A stretch of 64,000 nucleotides of DNA from Gammaproteobacteria bacterium. Its GTDB lineage: Bacteria; Pseudomonadota; Gammaproteobacteria; Xanthomonadales; SZUA-36. The stretch is from positions 1-64,000 of the forward strand of contig JAUHYP010000011.1 in the NCBI GenBank assembly GCA_030426265.1, written 5' to 3'. Of the stretch, positions 40,292 to 48,439 are shown piece by piece. Both the position numbers and the translations under genes were made by a program. Position 1 is the first letter of the stretch; each line of letters begins with the position of its first letter. The notes beneath the pieces are model-generated. The model saw only the letters and a program-made list of their open reading frames with translations. It had not been told where the DNA came from and made no database searches.

Positions 40292-41284
40292 TCAACCCTC
40301 GTCGAGCAGGATGACGTCGACGCGCCGGTTGCGTGAGCGGCCGTCCTCGCTCTCGTTGCTGTCGATGGGAAAATCCTCGCCCATGCCCACGGCCCGCAGG
40401 CGGCCGGCATCCACGCCCAGGCTGACCAGGGCCTGCATGACCGATTCGGCGCGCGCCTGGGACAGGCGCAGGTTGCCCTCGGACGGGCCGGTGGCGTCGG
40501 TGTGCCCCTCGATGCGGATCTGCTTCTCCGGCTCGGTCTGCAGCAGGTCCACGACTTCCACCAGGCTGGTCATGGCCTCCTGGCGCAGTTCCGTTTCGCC
40601 GGTGTTGAACAGCACGTCGCCCAGGGTCACGACGACGCCCGACTCGGTCTCGCGCAGCTGCAGGTTTTCGAGCTGGCGTTTCAGGCTGTCGCGCTGCGCC
40701 AGGGCCAGTTCGGCCTCGCGCCGGGCCAGTTCGGCCTCGGAGGCGTGCGAATCCGCCAGGCGGCGCGCCTGGCTCGCTTCCTCGCGGGCCAGCTCGGCGT
40801 CTCGGGCCGCTTCCGCTTCCTGCTCGCGGGCGGACTCGGCTTCCCGGCGGCGGCGTTCCGCGTCCTCGGCGGAGGCGGCCATCTGCAGGCGTGCCTGGGC
40901 CGCTTCCTCACGGGCGCGGGCGGTTTCCAGCTCGCTGGCGCGGATGCGCATCTGGTTGCGCTCGCGTTCCAGGGTCGTGTAGGTGGCCTCGGACTGCTCC
41001 CGCTGGGCCAGGGCCCGGGCGATGAGAATCTGCTTGTCAGCCATGTAGACGAGGTGTTCCCGCTGCAGGGCGTCGGTCGCCTGCTCCGCCTGGCGCAGGG
41101 CGCGCTCGGCTTCGCCAAGGGCGAGGGGCGCATAACCGGCCAGTTCCTCGTCCGCCTTCAGCTGCTCAAGGGAAGTGCGGACGCGCTCCAGGGCCAGGTC
41201 CTTCTTGGGCGCCGACTGGCAGGCGGTCAGCACCAGCGCCACGGCGGCGATCAGCGGAATCCGCACCACGTTTCGGGCGCTCAC
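40292..41284 (-). CDS. Lipoprotein with DUF4398 and OmpA-like peptidoglycan-binding domain
   Basis: A 330-residue outer-membrane lipoprotein. The signal sequence ends in the lipobox VLTACQS (Cys22). A DUF4398-like helical region (about 30-110) is followed by a long charged coiled coil rich in Glu, Ala and Arg (about 110-210), then an OmpA C-terminal domain with GDVLFNTGETELRQEA, RIEGHTDATG, NLRLSQARAESV and SRNRRVDVILL, which should bind peptidoglycan. The coiled coil could span the periplasm. The start overlaps the stop of the upstream DUF4398 lipoprotein (ATGA), suggesting the two proteins work together at the envelope. Confidence 0.92.
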   Translation of the reverse strand: MSARNVVRIPLIAAVALVLTACQSAPKKDLALERVRTSLEQLKADEELAGYAPLALGEAERALRQAEQATDALQREHLVYMADKQILIARALAQREQSEATYTTLERERNQMRIRASELETARAREEAAQARLQMAASAEDAERRRREAESAREQEAEAARDAELAREEASQARRLADSHASEAELARREAELALAQRDSLKRQLENLQLRETESGVVVTLGDVLFNTGETELRQEAMTSLVEVVDLLQTEPEKQIRIEGHTDATGPSEGNLRLSQARAESVMQALVSLGVDAGRLRAVGMGEDFPIDSNESEDGRSRNRRVDVILLDEG

Positions 41285-41661
41285 TGTTCGAACTCCGAGC
41301 CGTAGGTCAGCACCAGTTCCTCGCGGAGGAGTTCGTTGGACCGGCGCAGCTCGTTCACCCGGCGTCGCTCCAGGGCGGCGTTGGATTTGGCGATGGCCAG
41401 TTCGGCGTTGATCTCGGACTGCTCGATGGCCAGCAGGGCCTCGGCGTTCTTCTTGTTCTCGACACCCTTGCGCGCCAGTTCGAGGCGTTCGCGGGCGAAG
41501 CGCAGCTCGGTGGGCGACAGCTCGGCCGCGCCGGCGTCTTCCGCGGCCGCGATGGCGCGTTCGGCCGAGGTAAACGCCGAAGGGTCCAGGGGCGCGCTGG
41601 CGCAGGCCGCGAGGGCGAGGCTGGCAAGGGTGACGGGGATCAGGCGCAGGGCTTGGGACAT
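41281..41661 (-). CDS. DUF4398 lipoprotein
   Basis: A 126-residue protein with a lipobox LALAACAS and a DUF4398 domain: AFTSAERAIAAAEDAGAAEL, then SPTELRFARERLELARKGVE, then a helical tail ending YGSEFEQ. Function is unknown. The domain is often paired with OmpA-like lipoproteins. The frame opens at 41703, but the signal peptide starts at Met 41661. It shares the domain and an ATGA junction with the next gene. It lies 84 bases after maiA. Confidence 0.88.
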   Translation of the reverse strand: MSQALRLIPVTLASLALAACASAPLDPSAFTSAERAIAAAEDAGAAELSPTELRFARERLELARKGVENKKNAEALLAIEQSEINAELAIAKSNAALERRRVNELRRSNELLREELVLTYGSEFEQ

Positions 41662-41745
41662 GCGTGCAAGGCGATGGCGAAACCAGTGCCGATTATGAAG
41701 CATGGCGGCGGCGGCGTGAACCGCGATGCGCGTCTCCGACGGGTT

Positions 41746-42417
41746 TCAAGGGGCGTCGGGCTGGGCCTCGGGCGCGGCCGCGACGAAAGGCGCCAGTTTC
41801 CGGCAATGAGCGACGATGCGCGCCACGCGCGGAAAGGGGTCCAGCGCGAATCCGAAGCGGTCGGCATTGTAGGCCTGGGCCACCAGGCACAGGTCGGCCA
41901 GACCGGGCGCCTCGCCGTGACAGACGTCCCCGGCCGGGCCACGGCCGGCCAGCCGCCCTTCCACGGCGCCGAAGCCGAGCTTCATCCAGTGGTGCATCCA
42001 GGCCGTGCGGGCCGCCTCGTCCTGGCCCATTTCGCGCCCCAGGTACTGCTGCACCCGCAGATTGTTCAGCGGGTGGACGTCGCAGGCGATGTCCAGCGCG
42101 ATGGCCCGGACGAAGGCGCGGTCGGCGGGACCGGACGGAAGCAGGGCCGGCTCGGGGAAAACGTCTTCCAGGTAGTCGCAGATCGCCAGGGACTGGCTGA
42201 CCACCGTGTCGCCGTGCACCAGCGCGGGCACCAGGCCGGCCGGGTTCAGTTCGCGGAAGGCCTCCGCATGCTGCTCGCCGCCGTCACGGACCAGGTCCAC
42301 GCCGGCGTGGCGCCAGGACAGGCCTTTCAGCCCCAGGGCGATGCGCACCCGGAACGCGGCCGTGCTGCGCCAGTAGCTGTAGAGGACCAGGCCGTTGTCG
42401 CCTCCGGTTTCAGCCAT
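41746..42417 (-). CDS. maiA: Maleylacetoacetate isomerase (zeta-class GST)
   Basis: A 223-residue glutathione-S-transferase fold protein. The N-terminal active site LYSYWRSTAAFRVRIAL corresponds to the zeta-class SSxxxWRVRIAL pattern. GLVPALVHGDTVVSQSLAI supplies the glutathione-binding segment, and DIACDVHPLNNLRVQQYL is typical of maleylacetoacetate isomerases. It converts maleylacetoacetate to fumarylacetoacetate with glutathione. It overlaps the fumarylacetoacetase gene by eight bases and is last in the hppD-hmgA-fah-maiA operon. Confidence 0.95.
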   Translation of the reverse strand: MAETGGDNGLVLYSYWRSTAAFRVRIALGLKGLSWRHAGVDLVRDGGEQHAEAFRELNPAGLVPALVHGDTVVSQSLAICDYLEDVFPEPALLPSGPADRAFVRAIALDIACDVHPLNNLRVQQYLGREMGQDEAARTAWMHHWMKLGFGAVEGRLAGRGPAGDVCHGEAPGLADLCLVAQAYNADRFGFALDPFPRVARIVAHCRKLAPFVAAAPEAQPDAP

Positions 42418-43390
42418 GGCGCCGGATTTCCTGCTCGATGCTGCCGAAGATGTTCCGGTCGTCCTCGTCCAGCATCTCGATCCGGATCGTGTCGCCGAAG
42501 CGCATGAACGGCGTGGAGGCCTTGCCGTCGGCGATGATCTCGAGCATGCGCTTCTCCGCCAGGCAGGAAGCGCCCACGGCGGTGTCCTGGTTGGCGATGG
42601 TGCCGGAACCCACGATGGTGCCGGCCGTCAGCGGACGGGTGCGCGCCGCGTGCGCGACCAGCTTCGCGAAGCTGAACTGCATGTCCGTGCCCGCATCGGG
42701 GCTGCCGAACCATTCCCCGTTCAGGTAGCTGTGCAGGGGCAGGTGCAGCACGTGGTCGCGCCAGGCTTCGCCCAGTTCGTCCGGGGTGACCAGCACCGGG
42801 GACAGGGCCGAACGCGGCTTGGACTGCAGGAAGCCGAAGCCCTTGGCCAGTTCGCCGGGAATGAGGTTGCGCAGGCTGACGTCGTTGACCAGGCCCACCA
42901 GCACGATGGCGGCGCCCGCCGCCTCGGGTGAGGCGTTCATCGGCACGTCGCGGGTGACGACGATCACTTCGGATTCGAAGTCGATCCCGTGGTCCTCGCT
43001 GACCGCGGGCACCGGGTCGCGCGGACCGAGGAAGCCGGCCGAGGTCGCCTGGTACATCAGCGGGTCCTCGTAGAAGCTGTCGGGCACTTGCGCGCCACGG
43101 GCGCGGCGCACCCGCTCCACGTGCGGCAGGTAGGCGCTGCCGTCGACGAATTCGTAAGCGCGCGGCAGCGGCGCGGCCAGGGCGTTGAGGTCCAGGTCGG
43201 CCGCGTCATCGCGGCGGTCCTTCTCCAGGTCTTTCGCCAGGGCGCGCAGCAACGGCTCGACCCGCTCCCAGTCGTCCAGGGCCGCCTGCAGGGTGGGCGC
43301 GATGTCGGTGGCGGGCACATAGCGGTCGAGGTCGCCGTTGACGACGATGAGGCGGCCGTCCCGGCCGGCTTTCAGGGATGCGAGTTTCAT
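42410..43390 (-). CDS. Fumarylacetoacetate hydrolase family protein (fumarylacetoacetase)
   Basis: A 326-residue FAH-fold enzyme. The N-terminal small domain (MKLASLKAGRDGRLIVVNGDL) precedes the catalytic part with FYEDPLMYQATSAGFLGPRD, the metal-binding DFESEVIVVT, DVSLRNLIP and QSKPRSALSPVLV, and VGSGTIANQDTAVGASCLAE. It should cleave fumarylacetoacetate to fumarate and acetoacetate, the last pathway step. It is shorter than eukaryotic FAH (about 420) and belongs to the bacterial short form. It sits between hmgA and maiA. Confidence 0.93.
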   Translation of the reverse strand: MKLASLKAGRDGRLIVVNGDLDRYVPATDIAPTLQAALDDWERVEPLLRALAKDLEKDRRDDAADLDLNALAAPLPRAYEFVDGSAYLPHVERVRRARGAQVPDSFYEDPLMYQATSAGFLGPRDPVPAVSEDHGIDFESEVIVVTRDVPMNASPEAAGAAIVLVGLVNDVSLRNLIPGELAKGFGFLQSKPRSALSPVLVTPDELGEAWRDHVLHLPLHSYLNGEWFGSPDAGTDMQFSFAKLVAHAARTRPLTAGTIVGSGTIANQDTAVGASCLAEKRMLEIIADGKASTPFMRFGDTIRIEMLDEDDRNIFGSIEQEIRRHG

Positions 43391-43442
43391 GGGTTATCGT
43401 CCGTTGTCTGGTCTTGGGGCGCGATGATGCCGCGCCGGTGTT

Positions 43443-44570
43443 TCAGGCGCCTTTCCAGGAGTCCACGTATCCGGGCCACTCGACGCCTTCGGCCGGGTCG
43501 TGCACGGTGAGCGCGTCGCGGGTGTCGATCATCACCGCCACCTCGTTGGTGCCCGGCGCGGGCTGCTCGAAGGCTTTCTCCAGCGCCTTGGGGTGCGGGC
43601 CGTGGGTGAAACCGCAGGGATGCAGGGTCATCATGCCCGGGTGGATGTTGTCCCGGCTGAAGAACTCCCCGGCGTGGTAGAACAGCACCTCGTCGTAGTC
43701 GTCGTTGTTGTGGAAGAAGGGCACTTTCAGCGCGCCCGGATCGGTCTCGAAGGGACGCGGCACGAAGGTGCAGACCACGAAGCGGCCGGCCACGAAGGTG
43801 GTGTGGGCCGAGGGCGGCAGGTGGTAGCGGTGGCTCATCAGGGGGCGAATGTCACGCCAGTTGATGCGCACCGGCATCAGGTCGCCGTGCCAGCCGGTGG
43901 CGTCCAGCGGGTTGAAGGGATAGGTGATGGTGGTCAGCGCGTTGTTGCGCTTGATCTCCACCCGCCATTCCTTCTCGTCCTGCTGGGCCAGGAAGGCCTC
44001 GTCGATGGCCGGCGAATCGAGCATGGCCGGATCGAAGATGGCGTGCGGGCCCACCAGGCCCTTCTCCGGCAGCATGTAGCTGGAGTTGGTGGCCTCGACG
44101 AGCAACACCCGCATGGGCGCGTCCGACTCCAGCCGCCACATCGTGCTGCGCGGGAGCATGACGTAGTCGCCGTCACGCACCTCGAGATGGCCGTAGTCAC
44201 AGTACAGGTGGCCGGCGCCCTCGTGGATGAACAGCAGCTCGTCACCGTCGGCGTTTCGCGCCAGCGATTCCATGGAGCTGCGCATCTCCCAGAATCGGAC
44301 CTGCACGCTGGCGTTGCCCAGCAGCGGCTGCGCGCCCCAGGGCGTGGCGCCGAATCCTTCCAGTTTCGTGGTGTCGAAGGCGCGCGGCTTCAGCGGGCCC
44401 TCGAAGGCGGTCCAGGCGGTCGGCGGGTGGGCGTGATGCATGTGCGAGGCCGGGCCGAAGAAGCCCTCCTTGCCCAGTTCCCGCTCGAAGGTGCCCTTCG
44501 GCAGGTCGGCATGGGCCTGGCGTGACGCCCGGCCCTCGACCTTCGGGGTGCTGATCCAGCGCTTGGCCAT
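43443..44570 (-). CDS. hmgA: Homogentisate 1,2-dioxygenase (short bacterial form)
   Basis: A 375-residue cupin-fold iron dioxygenase opening the ring of homogentisate to maleylacetoacetate. Iron-ligand region: FFHNNDDYDEVLFYHAGEF, then IHPGMMTLHPCGFTHGPHP. N-terminal marks are FGPASHMHHAHPPTAW and WEMRSSMESLARN. Classical enzymes are about 430-450 residues. This belongs to the shorter prokaryotic branch. It lies 19 bases after hppD and 52 before fah. Confidence 0.95.
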   Translation of the reverse strand: MAKRWISTPKVEGRASRQAHADLPKGTFERELGKEGFFGPASHMHHAHPPTAWTAFEGPLKPRAFDTTKLEGFGATPWGAQPLLGNASVQVRFWEMRSSMESLARNADGDELLFIHEGAGHLYCDYGHLEVRDGDYVMLPRSTMWRLESDAPMRVLLVEATNSSYMLPEKGLVGPHAIFDPAMLDSPAIDEAFLAQQDEKEWRVEIKRNNALTTITYPFNPLDATGWHGDLMPVRINWRDIRPLMSHRYHLPPSAHTTFVAGRFVVCTFVPRPFETDPGALKVPFFHNNDDYDEVLFYHAGEFFSRDNIHPGMMTLHPCGFTHGPHPKALEKAFEQPAPGTNEVAVMIDTRDALTVHDPAEGVEWPGYVDSWKGA

Positions 44571-44589
44571 GGTCCCGCCCCCGCCCGTC

Positions 44590-45639
44590 TCAGAGAACGC
44601 CGCGGCGCATCTGGTCCAGTTCGATGGACTCGAAGAGCGCGGTGAAGTTGCCTTCGCCGAAGCCCTTGTTGCCCTTGCGCTGGATGATCTCGAAGAAGAT
44701 CGGCCCGATGTTGGTCTGGGTGAAGATCTGCAGCAGCTGCTTCTTGCCCGTTTCCTGGTCGGCGTCGATCAGGATGCGGTTGCGGCGCATGCGCTCCAGG
44801 TCCTCGTCGTGCTCGGGCACGCGGCGGTCGATGATCTCGTAGTAGGTGTCCGGCGTGTTCAGGAACTCGATGCCGGATTCACGCAGGCCTTCCACGGTGG
44901 CGTAGATGTCGTCCGTGTACAGCGCGATGTGCTGCACGCCTTCCCCCTTGTACTCGTCGAGGTACTCGTTGATCTGGCTCTTCGGGTCCTCGGACTGGTT
45001 GATGGGGATGGAGATGGCGCCGTCCGGCGAGGTCATGGCCTTGGACTTCAGGCCGGTCTGCTGGCCCTTGATGTCGAAGTAGCGCACCTCGTAGAAGCCG
45101 AACAGGCGCTCGTAGAACGAGGCCCACTGGTCCATGTTGCCGAAGTACACGTTGTGCGTGAGGTGGTCGATGAAGCCCAGCCCGAAGCCCTTGTGCTCGG
45201 GGTCGGCGCCTTCGATCAGCTGGTATTCCTTCGCCAGCGCGCTGCCGTCCCGGCGGTCGACCAGGTACAACATGGACCCGCCGATGCCGGCGATCCGCGG
45301 GCCGTCGAGGGCCGCGCCCGGAATGTCGCTCATGGACTCGGCGCCCTTGGCCACGCAGGACTGGTAGGCCTTGTCGGCATCGTTCACGCGCAGGGCGAAG
45401 CCCGTGCAGCAGGGGCCGTGTTCGGCGGCAAAACGGACCGCGAAGCTGTCCGGCTCCTCGTTCACCAGGAAATTGATGCCGCCCTGGCGGTACAGCGTGA
45501 TGGCGCGCTTGCGGTGACGGGCGACGGCAGCGAAGCCGAGCCGCGCAAACAGCTCGTGCAGGACGCGGGCGTCCGGCGCCGCGTACTCGATGAAATCAAA
45601 CCCCTCCACGCCCAGTGGATTGTCGCGTACGTCGTTCAT
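44590..45639 (-). CDS. hppD: 4-hydroxyphenylpyruvate dioxygenase
   Basis: A 349-residue two-domain VOC-fold enzyme converting 4-hydroxyphenylpyruvate to homogentisate. The iron ligands lie in FIDHLTHNVYFGN (His), GVQHIALYTDDI (His) and PIFFEIIQRKGNKGFGEGNF (Glu). The C-terminus LFESIELDQMRRGVL is a strong family mark. Met at 45639 is chosen because GGAGGA lies just upstream. The open frame begins at 45681. It leads the tyrosine-degradation operon and is divergent from a marR gene whose likely operator lies in the promoter. Confidence 0.97.
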   Translation of the reverse strand: MNDVRDNPLGVEGFDFIEYAAPDARVLHELFARLGFAAVARHRKRAITLYRQGGINFLVNEEPDSFAVRFAAEHGPCCTGFALRVNDADKAYQSCVAKGAESMSDIPGAALDGPRIAGIGGSMLYLVDRRDGSALAKEYQLIEGADPEHKGFGLGFIDHLTHNVYFGNMDQWASFYERLFGFYEVRYFDIKGQQTGLKSKAMTSPDGAISIPINQSEDPKSQINEYLDEYKGEGVQHIALYTDDIYATVEGLRESGIEFLNTPDTYYEIIDRRVPEHDEDLERMRRNRILIDADQETGKKQLLQIFTQTNIGPIFFEIIQRKGNKGFGEGNFTALFESIELDQMRRGVL

Positions 45640-45734
45640 TGGATGTCCTCCGGTCGGCAACACGGGCGGTCGCCGGTACAATCTGGATGTGCTTGCGCAT
45701 GGCGCGGATTCGCGCGGCGCGCAGCGTTTGCGTC

Positions 45735-45763
45735 ATAATAGTTTCACTTGTAACTATTTGCAA
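45735..45763 (-). promoter_or_regulatory. hppD promoter
   Basis: On the minus strand TTGCAA (45763-45758) and TATTAT (45740-45735) are separated by exactly 17 bases. The predicted start is near 45728, giving a leader of about 89 bases before hppD. The operator described at 45737-45758 occupies the spacer. Confidence 0.65.
45737..45758. promoter_or_regulatory. Candidate MarR operator between hppD and marR
   Basis: Half-sites AATAGTT (45737-45743) and AACTATT (45752-45758) form an inverted repeat. The spacer also contains CA and TG that pair, so 9 of 11 positions are symmetric. It fills the hppD promoter spacer and lies 20 bases before the marR start, so one site could control both genes. Confidence 0.65.
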
Positions 45764-45777
45764 CACGAGGCCGTTCC

Positions 45778-46266
45778 TTGAGCAAAGAAGGCGCCACCCA
45801 GTCCCCGCACCCGGCCGATGACTTCATGCTGGAGAAGTTCCTGCCGTACCGGCTGTCCCTGTTGTCCAACACCATCAGCGGGGGGATTTCCAGCGCGTAC
45901 CGGAAACTGTACGAGCTGAGCGTGACGGAATGGCGTGTGGTCGCCATCCTGGGCCGATATCCCGGCCTGACCGCGACCGAGGTGACCGAGCGGGGCGCCA
46001 TGGACAAGGTGGCCGTCAGCCGCGCCGTCAAGCGGCTGGAGGAGCGCGGTCTGGTGGAACGCGGCGAACACGACGCCGACCGGCGCCGCCTGCCGCTGGT
46101 GCTGTCGCCCGGAGACGGCCAGCGGCTGTTTCGTGACGTGATGCCGCGCGCCCTGGCCTACGAGCGCCAGTTGCTGGCCTCGCTCAGCGCCGAGGAGCGC
46201 GAAATGTTCGGTCGGCTGGTCGGCAAGCTGCAGTCGGCGGCGCAGCGACTCAACGAAAAGGACTGA
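45778..46266 (+). CDS. MarR-family regulator of tyrosine degradation
   Basis: A 162-residue winged-helix regulator. YELSVTEWRVVAILGRYPGLTATEVTERGAMDKVAVSRAVK, split here into recognition parts, and the wing VERGEHDADRRRLPLVLSP show a complete DNA-binding domain. It starts at TTG with GAGG upstream. No ATG matches better. Divergence from hppD and the palindrome between them suggest it represses hppD-hmgA-fah-maiA and itself, with an aromatic intermediate as likely inducer. That role is inferred from position. It resembles known regulators of the hmg/hpd pathway. Confidence 0.85.
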   Translation: MSKEGATQSPHPADDFMLEKFLPYRLSLLSNTISGGISSAYRKLYELSVTEWRVVAILGRYPGLTATEVTERGAMDKVAVSRAVKRLEERGLVERGEHDADRRRLPLVLSPGDGQRLFRDVMPRALAYERQLLASLSAEEREMFGRLVGKLQSAAQRLNEKD

Positions 46267-46321
46267 GCGCCCCGGTTCGCATCACCCTGCGGCCATCCTC
46301 GACCGCCCGGGCAGCGGCGCG

Positions 46322-47176
46322 TCAGCCGATGACGGTGCGCACGTCCATGAGTTCGGGAAAGAAGGTCAGGTCCAGGGCCTTCTTGAGGAAGCCGACCCCT
46401 GACGACCCCCCGGTGCCTTTCTTGAAGCCGATGATGCGCTCCACCGTCTGCAGGTGGCGGAAGCGCCAGATCTGGAAGCTTTCCTCCACGTCGACCATCT
46501 TTTCGCAGAGCTCGTACTCCATCCAGAACTCGTCGGTGGCGTCGTAGATGCGTTTGAACACGGGCACGAGGTCGGGGTCGCGCACATGCGGCTGGCGCCA
46601 GTCGCGGTCCACGTGGTGGGCCGGAACGGCGTGGCCCTGGCGGGCCAGGAACATCAGGAACTCGTCATAGAGGCTCGGCGCCTCCAGAGCCTCGCGCAGG
46701 CTGGCCTGCCCCGCCGGGTCGTGGCGGAAGACGCGCAGCATGTCGGCGTTCTTGTTGCCCAGCAGGAATTCCATCAGGCGGTACTGCAGGGACTGGAACC
46801 CTGAGGCGGCGCGCAGCACGCCCCGAAACTGGGCGTACTCGGCGGGGGTCAGCGTGGACAGCACGGTCCATTGCTCCGAGAGCTGGCGCTGGACCTGTTT
46901 CACCCGGGCGAGGATCTTGCTCACGGTGTCCGGCTGGTCGGCGGCGATCCGCCGCATCGCGGCGCGCAGCTCGTGAATGATCAGCTTCATCCACAGTTCC
47001 GAGACCTGGTGCTGGATGATGAACAGCAGCTCGTCGTGGTGCTCGGGATCGCTGTGGGTTTCCTGGGCGGACAGCAGCCGGTCCAGGCCCAGGTAGCCGG
47101 CATAGGTCAGCTGCCCCTGGAGGTCGGTGGTGATGCCACCTTCCAGGGGGCGACGGTTTTCGTTGTCTTCGCTCAC
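46322..47176 (-). CDS. kynA: Tryptophan 2,3-dioxygenase
   Basis: A 284-residue haem dioxygenase that converts L-tryptophan to N-formylkynurenine. Family marks are [36 protein letters not shown] (with the distal His and Tyr/Phe region), [17 protein letters not shown], then [20 protein letters not shown], which carries the proximal haem His. The C-terminus [17 protein letters not shown] is typical. The start is probably GTG at 47176 ([14 protein letters not shown]), though its ribosome binding site is weak. No kynB or kynU lies nearby, so the rest of the pathway is elsewhere. It converges with marR. Confidence 0.95.
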   Translation of the reverse strand: MSEDNENRRPLEGGITTDLQGQLTYAGYLGLDRLLSAQETHSDPEHHDELLFIIQHQVSELWMKLIIHELRAAMRRIAADQPDTVSKILARVKQVQRQLSEQWTVLSTLTPAEYAQFRGVLRAASGFQSLQYRLMEFLLGNKNADMLRVFRHDPAGQASLREALEAPSLYDEFLMFLARQGHAVPAHHVDRDWRQPHVRDPDLVPVFKRIYDATDEFWMEYELCEKMVDVEESFQIWRFRHLQTVERIIGFKKGTGGSSGVGFLKKALDLTFFPELMDVRTVIG

Positions 47177-47284
47177 GGGTCGCCGGAATGGGTCGCTGAA
47201 TGGTTTGCCTAATGGGGCGCTATGGGGGTCGGTTTCAGGCCGTTGTCGTCGTACCGGGGTAGACCCCGGCCGGAGAATGCGAAG

Positions 47285-47290
47285 TATAAT
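47285..47290 (+). promoter_or_regulatory. Consensus -10 box of the 2-oxoacid dehydrogenase operon
   Basis: A perfect TATAAT lies 76 bases before the E1-alpha ATG. TAGACC at 47260-47265 is a possible -35 box with a 19-base spacer. The leader contains a 7-bp hairpin (47307-47313 with 47318-47324), with no T tract after it. Confidence 0.45.
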
Positions 47291-47365
47291 AGCGGACTTT
47301 TTCGTGCCGGGGCCTCTGCCCCGGTCGGCTCGCACGGCCCCGTCCCGCGCTCAAGAGGACCCCCC

Positions 47366-48439
47366 ATGCCGGCAACCGTTGCCTCCTTCAAAATCGATTT
47401 CTACCAGTTCCTCAGCCCCGACGGACGACTCGTCGGCGATGCGGCGCCGCCGTTGGCCAAGGACTTCGACGAACTGCGCAGGCTCTATCGCCTGATGGTG
47501 CACACCCGGACCTTCGACAAGAAGGCCATCGCCCTGCAACGCACGGGTAAGCTCGGCACCTACGCCTCCTGCCTGGGGCACGAAGCCGTGCACCTGGCCA
47601 TCGGCAGCGCCATGCGCGAGGAAGATTGCTTTGCGCCCATGTACCGCGAGTACGGCGCCCAGTTCGTGCGCGGCGTGAAAATGTCCGACGTCCTCAATTA
47701 CTGGGGCGGGGACGAGCGCGGCAGCGACTTCTCCGGCCCGAAGCACGACTTCGCCTGGTGCGTTCCCATCGCCACCCAGTGCCTGCACGCGGCGGGCGCG
47801 GCCCTGGCCTACAAGCTGCGCGGCGAAGAACGCGTGGCCGTGACCGTGGTGGGTGACGGCGGCAGCTCCAAGGGCGATTTCCTGGAGGCCATCAACGCCG
47901 CCAGCGCCTTCCACCTGCCCCTGGTGCTCGTCATCGTGAACAACCAGTGGGCCATCTCCGTGCCCCGCAGCAAGCAGAACCACGCCAAGACCCTGGCCCA
48001 GAAGGGCGTGGGTGGCGGGCTGCCCTCGATCCAGGTCGACGGCAACGACGTGATCGCGGCGCGCTGGGCCATGGAAGAAGCCATCGAGCAGGCGCGCTCG
48101 GGGGGCGGCGCCACGGTGATCGAGATGATCACCTACCGCCTGTCCGACCACACGACCGCCGACGACGCCACGCGCTACCGCGACAGCGAAGAGGTGGACG
48201 CGGCCTGGAAACAGGAACCCATCATGCGCCTGCGCAATTACCTGCTGCAGGCCGGCGAGTGGGACGAAGCCCGGGAGACGGAACTCGAAGAAGAGGCCGT
48301 GGCCGCGGTGAACGCCGCCGTCGAGGAATACCTGGCGCTCGGCAAGCCGCCGCTGGAATCGATGTTCGACTACATGTACGCCGAATTGCCGCACGACCTC
48401 GCGGCGCAACGCGAACGCGCCCTGGAGGAACTCAAGTAA
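47366..48439 (+). CDS. 2-oxoacid (pyruvate-type) dehydrogenase E1 component, alpha subunit
   Basis: A 357-residue thiamine-diphosphate subunit. TPP-binding motif: GDGGSSKGDFLEAINAASAF ... NNQWAIS. Earlier marks are YRLMVHTRTFDKKAIALQRTGKLG (split) and GHEAVHLAIGSAM. The phosphorylation-loop-like region YRLSDHTTADDATRYR fits branched-chain and pyruvate E1 alpha alike. With the beta subunit it decarboxylates a 2-oxoacid. Pyruvate or branched-chain substrate cannot be separated by eye. The Met at 47366 has AAGAGG upstream. The open frame starts earlier at 47222. It overlaps the beta gene by one base. Confidence 0.9.
   Translation: MPATVASFKIDFYQFLSPDGRLVGDAAPPLAKDFDELRRLYRLMVHTRTFDKKAIALQRTGKLGTYASCLGHEAVHLAIGSAMREEDCFAPMYREYGAQFVRGVKMSDVLNYWGGDERGSDFSGPKHDFAWCVPIATQCLHAAGAALAYKLRGEERVAVTVVGDGGSSKGDFLEAINAASAFHLPLVLVIVNNQWAISVPRSKQNHAKTLAQKGVGGGLPSIQVDGNDVIAARWAMEEAIEQARSGGGATVIEMITYRLSDHTTADDATRYRDSEEVDAAWKQEPIMRLRNYLLQAGEWDEARETELEEEAVAAVNAAVEEYLALGKPPLESMFDYMYAELPHDLAAQRERALEELK

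Noticed and set aside
47307-47324. Terminator between kynA and the E1 alpha gene
   Set aside because: The 7-bp hairpin has no T tract on either strand and lies downstream of the E1 alpha promoter, so it is a leader hairpin at most.
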